NCBI GenBank assembly: GCA_947579665.1
Contig: OX388347.1
Span: 37,270,943 to 37,334,942, forward strand
Direction of reading: 5' to 3'
DNA length: 64,000 nucleotides
From: Sympetrum striolatum
Taxonomy: Eukaryota; Arthropoda; Insecta; Odonata; Libellulidae
Shown here: one piece after another, positions 1-12,037 of the stretch
Numbering within the stretch: the first letter of the stretch is position 1
Layout: each line of letters opens with the position of its first letter
Translations under genes and position numbers: made by a program
Notes under the pieces: model-generated
Database searches by the model: none
What the model saw: only the letters and a program-made list of their open reading frames with translations
What the model was told of the DNA's origin: nothing

Positions 1-1012
1 TTAAACCACATATACATGAAGAACGGACTTTTTCCTCAAATAAATCTATGAAAAATTGAAATCTCTCACTATCTCATAAGTTATTCCAAAAACCTCATAT
101 AGGAAATACTTCCGAATTCCGAGAAGAATAAGATAAAAGGTGTTCGAAACTTTTAGGCGTCTATATTCAACGATATCTCCAGGATATCTTTCAAAGAGAT
201 TTTCCAAAGAATACAAAGATAAAATTCCAAGATATTTTATGCAGAGTAAAGATACAAAATCAAAATGTTCGCAAGAGAACTAAGAAGAGAGAAAGCTACG
301 TATAAAAAAGATATTAATGACGATTTATCTTTTTAACATTCCAAGTAAATTATTCTTTAGGCTTGTGTTTAAAAAAGAATTAAATGGCATGATACATTGT
401 ATACAGAAATAAGATTAGAAATATGAACAATTGGCATTTTCTCTAATGCTTTCTTATGAATTCTTTGCTGTTACAATTTCGTGGAATAGATGATACTAAT
501 GAATATTTTACTGTAATTTATAAAAAGTGAGAAGAGTTCAAAGGTCAGAATAGATACTGTGAAGTACAATAATGTGATAGAAGACGCGTTTGTACAGATC
601 ATCATCTTATCTCACGCAAGAATGAGAATTATCAGATGTTACACATCCTGTAAGATTTAGTTTACAAATTATTAGTTATATTTTATACAAGCACTACTGT
701 GGGTTAATCAGAGCATTATTATTAGAACAGAGGAACACTATAATACATGCCTCTTCGATAAAAGTTAACATGAGTTTGAATATATTATTAAGAATTCTTC
801 CTTCACTAAACAGCTTATTCAACAACTCTTCCTTTACTTTTTCTCATCTTCCATCACATTCCTTCGTGTCTTCTTACTCTTTCCATCCCACAGTTGTTTA
901 CAGCAAGCGGTCGCCAAAACAATTCAATATCGTTAGGGAGTAGCTTAAATCGGTGCGAGCATCAAGTCGAGACGTTTAAAGTGCCGTTTCTTATCGAGTA
1001 TGATAGTTGAAT
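1..1012. other. AT-rich stretch without a recognisable gene
   Basis: All frames are heavily stopped and I recognise no domain. A pyrimidine-rich tract lies around 815-900, just upstream of the candidate gene that starts near 1013. It could belong to a promoter or 5' leader, but nothing in the sequence proves that. Confidence 0.5.
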
Positions 1013-1111
1013 ATGGCGACACGTTACCTTAGCTCTAATCGAGTTAGAATGTTTACGGATGATCAGCGTGGAATCTTCCTATCCCTACTGCGAAAGAGGG
1101 GAGAGGTTTAG
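1013..1111 (+). CDS. possible short coding patch, SANT/Myb-like flavour
   Basis: An ATG at 1013 opens 32 codons that end in TAG at 1109-1111. The segment reads FTDDQRGIFLSLLRKRGEV near its end. That charged/hydrophobic helical pattern resembles the first helix of Myb/SANT-like domains found in many arthropod TE-derived proteins, but this is a weak likeness by eye. A second coding-looking frame (from 1146) overlaps the same neighbourhood in another phase, so the patch could be a frameshifted part of one decayed gene, an upstream ORF, or chance. No function can be assigned. Confidence 0.2.
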   Translation: MATRYLSSNRVRMFTDDQRGIFLSLLRKRGEV

Positions 1112-1145
1112 AAAACGATCACATCTTCCCGGTGACGGGAGCTCG

Positions 1146-1271
1146 ATGTCGATGGCTGATGATAACCTCAGCACCAAGACTTTACAGACGATTCTTCAAA
1201 TACCAACAATCCCTGAGCACATTCCATCTCACTATCCCTATGTTGCCTTGAAATATCGCCGATTAAAGGCT
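1146..1271 (+). CDS. candidate exon of an unknown small gene
   Basis: The frame from ATG 1146 (it is open from 1059) has balanced amino-acid use, including TLQTILQIPTIPEHIPSHYP followed by a basic YRRLK stretch, unlike the AT-driven frames around it. It can end at 1271 before a weak donor-like GTCAGT; read through, it stops at 1314-1316. Phase 0 at 1271 joins the frame of the candidate exon at 1689-1922 behind an acceptor-like TTTCTACAG. I do not recognise the product. It could equally be a relic of a TE-encoded DNA-binding protein. RNA evidence would decide. Confidence 0.28.
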
Positions 1272-1688
1272 GTCAGTTTAAACCCAGATAAATGTTTCCT
1301 GCTTTTAATTTGCTGAAATTCAAGCATGCCACATGTTACCTACTGCTAATATATGACATCGTCGGATCTGCAAATTTTAAATGTTTGAAATATTGGTCCT
1401 GGAATTACCATTCATCGAGGAAAAATAGCACAGTTAAGGCAGATTAGAGGCAGTCTTTCTATATGACGGGATTTTAAGACAACACAAGTGAGACGATGGA
1501 GTGTACACAATGTTAACGAAGCACATTTTTATTTTCTTTGCAAGTAAGCGGAAGGCCTCAGATGTTAAATCAGTCGACGTGAGTTAGTGGTAAGAAGGTA
1601 ATTTATAGCGTCCACTCAGCTGTATTACAACGATAAAATGTGGGAGCAATGATGGACTTCCGGTATTTTATCCTCCTTATTTCTACAG

Positions 1689-1922
1689 ATTCATTTAGAT
1701 GCTGAATTATTACGAATGAAATATGAGAATGGGCTACAATCGGATTTCTACGCACAGCAAAAGCATTTGTTTTACAAAAGTTATGGTCTTGTAATTTTTA
1801 TGCATCAAAATTTCGGAGAGGTTGCAGACGAATTATATTCTGAAAAACTCTTAAAACTCCATAAAGAAAGTTTAAAAAAGGAGAAAACGGAGAAAGAAAA
1901 CTTAAAACTATTTCAGCAATAA
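1689..1922 (+). CDS. candidate terminal exon, charged helical protein
   Basis: The frame follows a pyrimidine-rich acceptor (TTATTTCTACAG, ending at 1688) and runs 77 codons to TAA at 1920-1922. It starts IHLDAELLRMKYENG, passes an aromatic middle (FYAQQKHLFYKSYG), and ends in a Lys/Glu-rich, probably coiled-coil helix (LHKESLKKEKTEKENLKLF). The composition is protein-like. The pattern recalls C-terminal helices of Myb/SANT-like TE-derived proteins, but no family is identified. It is phase-compatible with 1146-1271. About 280 bases downstream a Tigger element begins, so the locus may itself be TE debris. Confidence 0.33.
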   Translation: MHLDAELLRMKYENGLQSDFYAQQKHLFYKSYGLVIFMHQNFGEVADELYSEKLLKLHKESLKKEKTEKENLKLFQQ

Positions 1923-2200
1923 ACTTTTAAGTTTACTTTAATAAGGAGCTGGGGTTTTTCAGCATGCACTGTGGATATGTAATATAAAATAATTTTAATA
2001 ATAACAAGCCTAGGAAATGAATGATTTCTGTATGGTAATATTTCCATATGCTCCCTCGCAATTAAATTAATTGAACTTCCTAAGGTGCACGCCATCTCGT
2101 GCAAAAATTACCTTACCCAATTTCCTAATTGAACTTCCTAAAATAATGACATTAATATTCTTACGCTTCAGATTTTATTCATAGGAAAATTGCACAAATA

Positions 2201-2224
2201 CAGTAGAACCCCGGTAATCCGGAC
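2201..2224 (+). repeat. left terminal inverted repeat of the Tigger element
   Basis: Identical, in inverse orientation, to 3652-3675. It is preceded by TA. Confidence 0.95.
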
Positions 2225-2675
2225 ACTCGCTAATCCGGAACCCTCGGTAATCCGGACGGTCCATTGGGAGTTATGCAAACCCGCAACTTCTTCTTGTGAA
2301 CATATAAACACGCATATTGCATAGCAACAAGAAACGAGAGGTGTACAGACTATTTGAAAAATTTCTCCATTGGCTGCAATGATGTGATGGAGAGCGAAGT
2401 ATTTCGTTTATTGTGATAATACATCTAAGCTGTGATACTTTTCTGAGACAGTATTTTTCCATTAGAGGAATGCTTAATATGTGCGAGACTAAACAATTTC
2501 GAAAGACAATAAATTTTCAGTTGCAGCAGGGTATCACTTCTCAAAACATCACTTTAATTAAAAAAGCTATGAGAGAAGAGGCGTAAAAAACAATCCTTCC
2601 CTTTTGATAGACGTCCAATGAAGATGACCATGCATGGGCTATAGAGATCGAGGGCAAAAATACACTTGTGTCACA

Positions 2676-3626
2676 AGAGAATTATTTTTGGATTGGTTTA
2701 AAACAGAATTCGTTCCATCAGTTTGACAACATATGAAATTCGTCAATTTACCACAACGTGCTTTATTGTTGCTTGATAATTGTCCTGGCCATCCTTCTGC
2801 AGAAGAATTGTGCACTGATGACGGTGAAATTTCCGCAATTTTTTTACCCCCTAAAACGACTGCGCTGATCCAACCCATGGATCAAAATGTTATTCAAAGC
2901 ATTAAGTTAGGATATCGTAAGTTGCTTCTTACAAATATTCTTAATGATCCTGCGCAGAATGAAAATTTGAAAACTGCACTGATAAAGGTAAATTTAAAAG
3001 ATGTTGTGTTCAATCTAGCTGACTCATGGGCATCTGTGTCTAAATTATTGATCAGCAAGTCGTGGAAAAATTTACTCCCAAATTTTATTGGTTCGGAAGT
3101 TTTAGAAAATGTGCGAACTGAAGAAATTCAGCTTGCGCCACTCATTAATCAGTTACAAAATTCGAACCCAATATCTAACCCTTAATCTCTCCGGTGGGCT
3201 GCTGAGGCTGACGACAGTTTGGCTCGAAACGAAGCTTTAACAGATGACGAAATTATCAGAATAGTAACGACAGAAGATGATGATGATGACGACGACGACA
3301 ATCCTGTAGACTCCGTCAAAATTTCTCATTCTGAGGCTTTGGCGGAACTCAGTACATCATTAAAGTTGGCCGAGGAGCAAAATTTTGAAGCCCATGAAAT
3401 TATGCTCTTTAGACGTTTTAGAGACCGCGCACTTGATTTAAAAATAAGAACGGTCGCGCAAAAGAAAATAACTGACTTTTTTTGCTTGCTGATAATCTTC
3501 ATTCACTTTATATGTTGTAATGCCTTATGTAATATATACATGCATTATCTGTACAATGTAATTTTTGAGAAAAAATGTTTTTTACGTTATTTTTTTAAAA
3601 CCTCGCTAATCCGGAAACCCCGCTAA
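2676..3626 (+). pseudogene. Tigger/jerky-like DDE transposase, C-terminal half, broken
   Basis: One frame carries the DDE_1 transposase core. It begins near LDWFKTEFVPSV, continues through LLLDNCPGHPSAEEL (second catalytic Asp in LDN) and FLPPKTTALIQPMDQ (third acidic residue in MDQ), and ends in an Asp-rich acidic run around 3275-3300 and a C-terminal KKITDFF. In the family the protein binds the element's ends and cuts and pastes it. In-frame stops at 2724 (TGA, probably from CGA) and 3183 (TAA) break the frame, and the N-terminal CENP-B-type DNA-binding domain and first catalytic Asp are missing. It cannot be active. The 5' part (2225-2675) shows no recoverable protein. Confidence 0.88.
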
Positions 3627-3651
3627 TCCGGACGCCTATGTGCCTGAATTC

Positions 3652-3675
3652 GTCCGGATTACCGGGGTTCTACTG
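3652..3675 (-). repeat. right terminal inverted repeat of the Tigger element
   Basis: A perfect inverse copy of 2201-2224, followed by TA. Confidence 0.95.
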
Positions 3676-3677
3676 TA

Positions 3678-6240
3678 TATAAATTTATAATGCTTTTGCG
3701 TATCTTCCTTTACCTTCTTATTTAATAATACGAATTACTGCTGCTTTTGATGTATTCAGGCCAAGGGCTCATTCCATTTATTTTTTCTTTTGTTTGTAAA
3801 TTTTAGGTATAACATGGCTATTAGCCTCTTATAACTCTGAAAATATCAAAAATAAGAGCCGTTTAAATTGATTTGAATAGAAGATGCTTCAGGAAAATAA
3901 TCTTTTATAGAGATGGCGTTCTTTCGTTTTGAAATAATACATAGAGTAATTAATCAATTACCGAAAAGTTTCATGACAGCATGCATGATGCTCTGGTCCT
4001 TTCCAAAACAGAGGTCATAATAACGTCTAGCCGATCATGGTACGGAATCCTCCGACCGGCCAAGATTCTGCGACTGTGCCTCATAATACAATATTTTCAT
4101 TAATTAATGGTTCCCACAGCATGAAGTTCGAAATTTACGCGATTCAAGATTCATATGTTTAACTTGATATTATCGATATCATACAAAATACGGTCTTCTT
4201 TCTTTCAAGTATGACAGTCGTATTCCTGTAAAACAATACAATATTTTCCTCATTTATACATCATCTATAGCAAAATCTTCCGCATAAAATACCCCTTGTT
4301 TTACATGTAAAAGCATTATATATTATTGTTAGATGGATAGATAGATAAGAATAGATAATAGATAAATTGAAAAATAGACTTTGTTCGGTTAAATCAAGAT
4401 AGGAAAGTCCAACCTTCCATTTAAATATACCATTATATCATTTATTAGATGAATCGTATTCATGTCCTTTTTTTGAAACTCATCGAAATATTTTTTTCAT
4501 ATAATTTTCACTTGAATTCAGGAATTTATTGTAGCAATCTTTCGCAAATGTTGAGGGTTGCTTCCTTGCAAACTGACAAAGTTAGAACATACATACATAC
4601 GAGATACAAGATAAGAAAAGCCTTTATAGATTCCATACGGTGTAAAAATAAATTTTATGCTTTAATATGTGGTGGCATAATAAAATATACACATTGGCGG
4701 GAAATTCAATGTTAGTTACTTGAGTAACACGTTATGCGAGTTGTATATTGATTAGGATAAGATATTAATTCTGCTGTAAAAAGCAGGGTGCATTATTCAC
4801 AAGGCATATGACCATGCCAAAAAGTATCATTGTGGTACCTATAGTGGGAGATACTCAAATCACTTTTATTTTTCCCCGTGCTACGAAAAGAATTCCATGC
4901 CATGCCACCTTTACCCTGAATTCTACCATCGGAAGCATAAAATAAGACATTCAAAGATTTTAGCTGACGTTTTCATCCATTTTAGTAAATTGGAAAACTG
5001 GATCTCAATAATGAGAAGGAACGGACGCGGTAAAGGATTTGAGAGACGGCGATGTGTCATAACATGAGCTAATTTGCGAAATCCATGAGATATAATGTTG
5101 AAAGGCAATAGATAACACAAGAGTCGATAACGTTCCAAGGGAAGGAACAGCGATCGAGATCGTTGTTAAGCTCTTTTCACTTTCGATTGATAGATTGATG
5201 GCTGTACGTTTATGGATCGGAGTAGGCACAGAGACGATTTGTCAAAAAGCAGAACTGTCCAGCTTTAAGTGGTACGTCTGGTCACTTTATCTTAATAGGG
5301 AATGTATGTTACACTGCTAAAGCAGTTTCCATTCTCGACTCAGAGAAGCGACTGATGGTGACATGCTGTGAGACTGTGAGCACATATTTAGAGGAATTCG
5401 AAGGATTTTATCTACTTTCCCTCAATCTTATGGAATTTTTCGGTTCGGAGATTTCGGAGCAAAACTTCTGTTTATAAATATACCAGTTTAATTATGTCCC
5501 TCAATCCAAAAGGCTTGCAGTTTTTTCTACCGCAGAATGGCCTTTCTTACGCGATGCATTATGCAGCACGTGAACTATGAGCATGCATTGTTAACCATGG
5601 GGAAACATGACAAAACCAGGAAAGACATGGTAATGTCTATGATGCGAATTCCGATCTTAACTCTTGTATCCGGTTTCGACAGCTTCAATTCCGCTCTTGT
5701 TTGCTCTGTAGCGTGTTATCTCTGTCAAGGATTTTTTAGTCGACGATAAAAAATAACTAGGTATTAAAATCTGTTTTTTCTATGAGTAATCTCGCAAATA
5801 TATTTATATCTTTTCATAGATGCCCGATGACATATTTTCAAAAACAGCGTGTAAATCTTTAAATATCGCTTCGATCCATCAAATTTAATACATAAAACTC
5901 AAATAAAATGAAAATATTTTACATAAATATAGCTGTTAACCAACAAGGTACAGTGCATCCATGCAAAAAGCTGACCTAGATTTGTTTTATCATAAAGCAG
6001 TAAAATTAGAAAAGGTTTAAAAAAATTCTTGACGTTCCTTATCAGGAAAGCTATCAAAAGTTACTATTATTGAGATTTTCTCCAATGAACCTATGTATGC
6101 ATTTTTTCTTTAAAATTTAAATTGTACTGCAGTTTTAAAGCAAATGCTACCCTAATCAGATACCGAAGTTGAAAATATATATTTGTGTTCGAAGGTAATT
6201 ACTAACAGAGACATGATGTTAGCATCTGCCATTATTTATC
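3678..6240. other. no gene recognised
   Basis: AT-rich sequence with short, random-looking frames (for example 4449-4715 and 5537-5749) and no domain I can name. A GATA-type simple repeat lies at 4331-4366. I see nothing else supportable. Confidence 0.5.
4331..4366. repeat. interrupted GATA microsatellite
   Basis: Imperfect tandem GATA/GATAA units. Confidence 0.7.
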
Positions 6241-8364
6241 ATTGCCGTAACACAGATTCACACAACGGCAGCTATGCCACTTTAAAGGAATTTTTAACTA
6301 CCTACTGTAATTTAAGATTTTTTGCTTGACTTCAAAAGACAACTTATAGATGTAAATTATTTTTAAACACTGGAGAACACACAGCCATATTAAAAAATAT
6401 TTTTATGAAAGAGAAATTTGTTTCAAAACTTAAGGCTCATTTAGATTGTTAGAATCTATCATAAATATTATTTGTTTAAACAAATTATGAAAATTAAGAA
6501 AGTAGCTAAATTACATAACAACCACAATAAAATTATCATGTTTGTATTTGAAAGTCTACTTAAGTTAAAATAAATATGCAACTGAAATCAACAGTAAGAA
6601 TGAAAATCTTTTTGAAGTTCATAGTTATAAATTTATGGCCTGTCAGCTTGGAAAGAATACTTTGATACAAAATCTTGGTGATAAGCAAGGTAATAAAAGT
6701 ATAAGGGCACTTATAGAGTCAACAGTACATATTATTGTTTCCTTATTACTATCTGTGTTCTAATATTAAGATAGTTGTTTCTTCATATGATATAGCATTA
6801 ACAACCCACCTTTATTCATTCATACCTAAAGCCATGCCTTTTCAAGAACATTATGAAATGAGGAGTTAGAAAAAACAGTATGTGAAAGTAATCAGGGATT
6901 CATGTAATTGCAATTAGATATTAGTTATACCTCCCAGCCACTCTCTTTATAGATCAACTATGTATGTGTAAGCAGGGTTAATACATGCAGATTGTTCTAA
7001 TTTCAAAGGTGCTGTTATAGAGCAAATGTCATTAATTGCTGTTTTGCTAACAGAATTAAAATTTGAATATGTTTATCACTTGATATAGAAAGACTGGAAT
7101 AAATAAAGTCAAACAAAAATAAAATTCAAAAAATATTTGATCCTATTTTCTGGTAATACTTCTCATTTCATTTTGAGGGCAAACAGTCACATGTATTAAT
7201 AAGATCAAATCATTATCAAAATTTCTTGAAAAAAGCTGCAAAAGTAAGTCAGATGACTATGTATGTATTTAGCTTCCTTACATTTTATACAAATTATTTG
7301 GCAATATAAATTAGAAATTGAATTTTTCCTGAAATCAATTTTGTACATATTTTATTCATTGCTTGAAAGTCTTCATCAGTTATCTTTTTTGACTATTCCT
7401 TTTACCTGACTCTTCATTTTCTAATCAACTTAATCAATAAAAATATTTTCAATGAAAGTGTTGTTGCACCTTTCTAGGTGTACGATCAAATAGAAGTTTT
7501 TAATTCTGGCAAACAAATATAGAAATGTGCATGGAATGCCTTTTACAGGTTTTAGGAGACAAGGATTAGTATTAGCTATAGTATGTACTACAAATAACTT
7601 AAAGAATCTTAATCTTATCTTAGACTAAATTTAAGGGATTATTTTTCTCACAGCACTTTAAATTATTTACCTATGAACCTATAATTCTGATTTATTAGTA
7701 TAATGGATACTTTAAAAGATATTTCACATGCAAAGAACTTAAGGGAAAATAAAATTTATGACAAAGTATCTTTTGTCAAGAAAGCTACCATTTTATGTTT
7801 ATCTGGTAAGATCTGGATGGTGAAAAAGTGGTGAATAATGAGCTGTTAAGCAAATATTGTTAGAAGTTTAGAAATAGAGAAAGAGATTCATGACTGGGTT
7901 CACCCATAGAATTAAAAATTAAAGTCCCCAGTAAAAAAAATTAAAGTTAGAGGAAAAATCAGTATTCAAAAGCCTGATAGGAAAATTTAATGAAATATTT
8001 GACATAGAATTTGAGGGAAGTAAAAGAGGTTGAAATGACAACGTATATACATATTGGTATGATAAGCAGATAACAATGAATATAAGATACAATATTCAAT
8101 AATCATTGAAGGAGGAAGAATTACGCATGTTATGTTTGAGGGCAATATCAAAGTATTCTGCAGACAGATAACAAAAATATCCAGTCAAAATACTAACAAA
8201 AGTTAAATAGGTTGGTTGAAGAGCACCTTTTAGCTTCACAAAAGATTTAGATATTACGGTTATTCTGACAAAGAGGTATTACACACAAAATTTATTCTGT
8301 TAGGCTTGCTGCTTGAGTTATTCAGAAAAATTATGCCACACAATCCTCAATTGTCTAATTAAGG

Positions 8365-8592
8365 GTAAGGAATACGATTAAAGAATGGCGACCTTTAAGA
8401 AAAGTGTTAAAATTTCTACGCAAAACATTTAGTAATGTAATCAAAGAAATTTTGCCGAAGGATCAACATCAACAAGTGGACAAATTATTCACACAAGCAT
8501 AATTTTCATGTCCCAAGAAGAAGCATGAAGTGAAGATGAATGTTGAGCATTGGAAATTTAAAGTTTACAATTCAAACACTAAATTGAAGTAA
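8365..8592 (+). pseudogene. decayed coding patch, unknown protein
   Basis: One frame reads about 45 codons of protein-like sequence (starting VRNTIKEWRPLRKVLKF and ending QQVDKLFTQA). It meets TAA at 8500-8502, then continues in the same frame for 29 codons (FSCPKKKHEVKMNVEHWKF) to TAA at 8590-8592. The Lys/Glu balance and Trp content stand out from the surrounding AT-rich noise. I cannot name the family. An old TE protein or a host pseudogene are both possible. Confidence 0.3.
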
Positions 8593-8719
8593 ATACAGAC
8601 AACAAGATCATAAATCAGACATATTTATACCTAATTGGGAAAGAAAGAGTAACATTTTGGAACAAGAGGCACTTTTTCTATATTAGATGAACTATGCAAA
8701 AGATTGGTAGGAAAGTAAC

Positions 8720-8860
8720 AACCAGTTTAATTATGAATCTTTAAGAGAAACCATTGACACTGTATTGCAAAAACATGAGAAAGAAGTAAAACTTCGCATT
8801 CAAGGTGTGCCTCAGTTATTACCCAATGATGAAGAAAGACAAACAGTCAGGTTTGATTGA
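8720..8860 (+). pseudogene. decayed coding patch, unknown protein
   Basis: A 46-codon stretch before TGA at 8858-8860 contains FNYESLRETIDTVLQKHEKE followed by VKLRIQGVPQLLPNDEERQ, with helical, amphipathic composition. It follows the patch at 8365-8592 at short distance on the same strand and may be a later part of the same dead gene after frameshifts. It is not assignable to a family by eye. Confidence 0.3.
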
Positions 8861-9145
8861 AATGTCTTAGCATTTAGAAGCATTTCAATTTATCTACCTC
8901 TGGCAGAACAATTATATCCCTCCTCTATCTCAAACTTAGCCAACAAGTGGAGAATTTGGGTTTTACTGGGTTTCATTTTTAGGTACAGAATGAGTTAATT
9001 GTTAAGGATAAAGGCTCAGGGCTAGTACAACTTTGAATGTTATCTGAAGGAGAGATATTTATGTATTCACACAATCCAGGCTTAAATATGTCATCACCTA
9101 AAATTTTTCTTGACCTAAGTTCCTGACATTCCATAACGGTTACTG

Positions 9146-9166
9146 TGTTCGATTCCCAGTGGGAGC
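9146..9166 (+). other. isolated tRNA T-arm/B-box-like motif
   Basis: A TGTTCGATTCCCAGTGGGAG-type T-arm is present with no complete cloverleaf around it. It may be the head remnant of a tRNA-derived SINE. Confidence 0.25.
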
Positions 9167-10570
9167 CAATATGTGAAATGACCTATGCTGTCGAAGCCCT
9201 TCTAATTATACTACTACTATGACAAGAGGGAATGCATATTTATCTTCTGGCAAAAGAATTTTTTCTAGGGGATCACAATGAAAATATTACAGCCAAAGTA
9301 TCATCATAAGGTCACAAGAGAGAATTGCAAGGTAGTGGTTTTAGACCTCCTTTTAAAATAGAACCATCCACTGATCAATTGCCTAGAAAATGAAAAATAA
9401 AGGTATAAGAAGGCCAAAATTTGTAGCAGTTTCTGAATACAGGAAAAGTCACACTTATGAATGAGTTTACATGTATCAGACTATTAAAGCATCCAGTATG
9501 TGTATGGTTGCCACCAAGCAAAATTTTCATTGCGGGAGATTTCTAATTTTAGCATTGATATTGTGGGATATAATTGTCTTCAGACACACAAGAAAGGATG
9601 TCTATGTCTTCTATCTGTTAATCAGCATAATTGTTGACACTTGTTAAAAATGCCCACAACATACAACAATTTTTTGTAAATTAATGTAAAATATTTGGAT
9701 GCAAGCCATAGTAAAAAGCTTATCACTGGTGGTGGTGAAAGAGGAGTAAATTGCTTGATACTTTTAGGATTATAATATTGAAATTGTAAAAATAACTTTG
9801 AAATCTTAGAAACATTTAGGTAACCAATTTAGACTGCTAAGGATTTAACTTTGCTCATGAAAGTGTGCAAGTTTTTTACTTCTGAAACTTTATATAACTC
9901 TTTATAACTTTCAATTTAGACTGTTTATTTAGGTTCACTAAAACCAGAACCTATATTAAATGAATAAAAGATTGAAAGAAAGCTGTATCTTAAGCTGTTA
10001 GGCATTGAAAAATTTCAAATATAATGATTTATTTGCTACACAATAAGATCATATTTTTTCATTCGGAAATTAAGACACTTTATCTGAAAATTCTGTATGA
10101 GAACATCTTTTGAAAGATGATGCTCAAGATGGATTTACAAAGCAAGACTAGATCAGAAAAGTTTCTTGAGATATTGTGTGCATATGTAATCATTCTGAAA
10201 ATGGAATTATAGGCAGAATTTTTATAAAACATATCTACTTTTTAAATAAGCTGTCAGTAGTTGTCAAAATTAAGTGCTGTTCTACTCAGCTTCTTTCAAA
10301 GAAACAAAAATACAAATGTATGATGAAACCACTGACATGGAATACTCTTGTCGATGTAGTTCATCTGTTCACATTGGATATTTTCACACTTTATTATAAT
10401 CTACCATCATATAATTTCACTGTACTAAAACATTCAAATTTGAAAAAAACAATTAAATGTTTTAAAATTGTAGCCAAATTGAGTGATGGTTAAAAAATGA
10501 TAAAAGATATTTTGTAGACATTACTTACTTGTATATTCTATGGTATTAGGCCGGACTTCATGGAAAGCCA

Positions 10571-10675
10571 TAATAAGAAATGAGTAAAGCTGAAATGAGT
10601 AACGAACCGAAACCGGTCATATTTTAAATAAATAATATAGTGGAAATTATGAAGTGCTTTACTCATTTCTTATTA
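10571..10675 (+). ncRNA. degenerate hammerhead ribozyme of a Penelope-like element
   Basis: A 20-bp perfect inverted repeat (10571-10590 and 10656-10675) forms a long stem I. Between the arms, starting at the last base of the left arm, lies CTGAAATGAG, a damaged version of the CUGANGA core. It is followed by an eroded stem II around AACGA, then GAAACCGGTC ending at 10618, with the palindromic ACCGGU stem III and UC cleavage site typical of hammerheads in Penelope-like retroelements. A base near position 8 of the core seems lost and stem II is weak, so activity is unlikely. The AATAAATAA run after the cleavage site also fits those element ends. Confidence 0.6.
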
Positions 10676-12029
10676 CTTAGTTGCTAAAAATAAGAAATGT
10701 ACCTCATAATTCAAAGTACTGACACCCATAAAAATCACCCACATATAAATTATTGCAATAATTTATAGGAAAAACTTCAATATTTAATAATTAAAGGGTA
10801 TAGAGCTAATGCTGATTCATAAAAACTTATTTTTATTGAATCTTACGAGAAGTTTATCAGAATGAAAAGTTAATCCATGAAATATTATACATAAAAGTTA
10901 TGGTAACTATATTTCCATAAGCTAACAGGAGATTTGAAGAGGAGGAAAACTTGAAAATACTTTTTGTCAGTACTGTAATAGAAAGCACAGGAAAGAAATC
11001 ATGAAATGTTGAAAAGTAAAATTTTAACTTTTATAAAACAAGTAGTAGATGAAGCAAAAGGGTTAACTGGATAAAAAATCACTTTCAAACAATAGATTCC
11101 TCAGTTTTGAAGGTTATTAACATTAAGGAGAGACAAGAGTGGAGGTCTTAAATTCAAAAATTGTTTGTTGATGGCAACATTTTAAGCTTCTAACGCATAA
11201 AATACATGCTGTTGTTACTAAGGACTTCTCATTATCAATATTAGAGCTTTCAATAATTCTAGTAACTAACCCAGTAAAAAGTGGAGAATAACTTACTTCT
11301 TTCCCCAAGAAATGCATTTCTTTGTACATACTTCACATGAAGAATTTCTTATGGAAATTACTAAATTTTTCTTCACTATTCATTATGTTATTCCACAAAT
11401 TCAATCCCTTCTATGATAGATTTAAACTAATCACAGAAGCAAGCTCCATTTCCTTGTCTGTATCAGTATTTGAAGACTGTTCTCAAAGATTTGCAAAGGG
11501 ATTAGAAGGATTAAGAAGGAATTGAGATTAATTGCAGGACATCAAAATTTATCAATTTCCTTACATTTTTTCATGGGAAATAAAAACCTCATGTCAGCAA
11601 GTCTCAATGAAGTAGATATTTCATAGAATTTCCTATACCTTAGCTCAGTTTTGGACCTACAAGGAAATTATTTACACCTAAGTTGGAAGCTTTCTATCCT
11701 TGTTATTCAAATTGTCCATTTAAGTTTTCTTATATGTTGAATGTAACAAATAATATACTTATTGAATAGTTTTTAACTTTAGGGATGATGCTAAGTTCAA
11801 AAACTTTTACAGGCTATACGCTAAATTACACTTAAGAAAGTAATTTCAATATCTGGGGATGAATGAAAATTTATGTGGTGATTTTACAGATGAATTAAAG
11901 AACATGCAGAAAAAATTACAACGTAAAGTGCATGTATGCATTTCAGATGAACTTTCATAAAACATGATTGAAACAGTGCATTTAACCTATACATCTGAGA
12001 GCTACTCATATTCAAATAAATTAAATATC

Positions 12030-12037
12030 ATCTAAGG
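12030..12037. repeat. left 8-bp target-site duplication of the hAT element
   Basis: ATCTAAGG, identical to 14698-14705. Confidence 0.95.

Larger units (their letters stand above)
2201..3675 (+). mobile_element. pogo/Tigger-type DNA transposon, internally deleted
   Basis: The left end (2201-2224) and the right end (3652-3675) are perfect 24-bp inverted repeats beginning CAGTAGAACCCC. They are flanked by TA on both sides (2199-2200 and 3676-3677), the target duplication expected of the Tc1/mariner-pogo superfamily. The motif TAATCCGGA recurs three times inside the left end and again inside the right end, a typical subterminal transposase-binding arrangement. At 1475 bp the element is shorter than an autonomous Tigger, and only the C-terminal half of the DDE transposase is recognisable. 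Confidence 0.93.
6240..12029. other. CpG-poor, AT-rich block, left part
   Basis: By eye CpG dinucleotides are far rarer here than in flanking DNA, and no long frame survives. The same texture resumes after the hAT insertion and runs to about 16.9 kb. The block includes decayed coding patches (8365-8590 and 8720-8860) and a hammerhead relic (10571-10675). Old methylated TE DNA is the simplest reading. A decayed host gene is possible. Confidence 0.45.
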
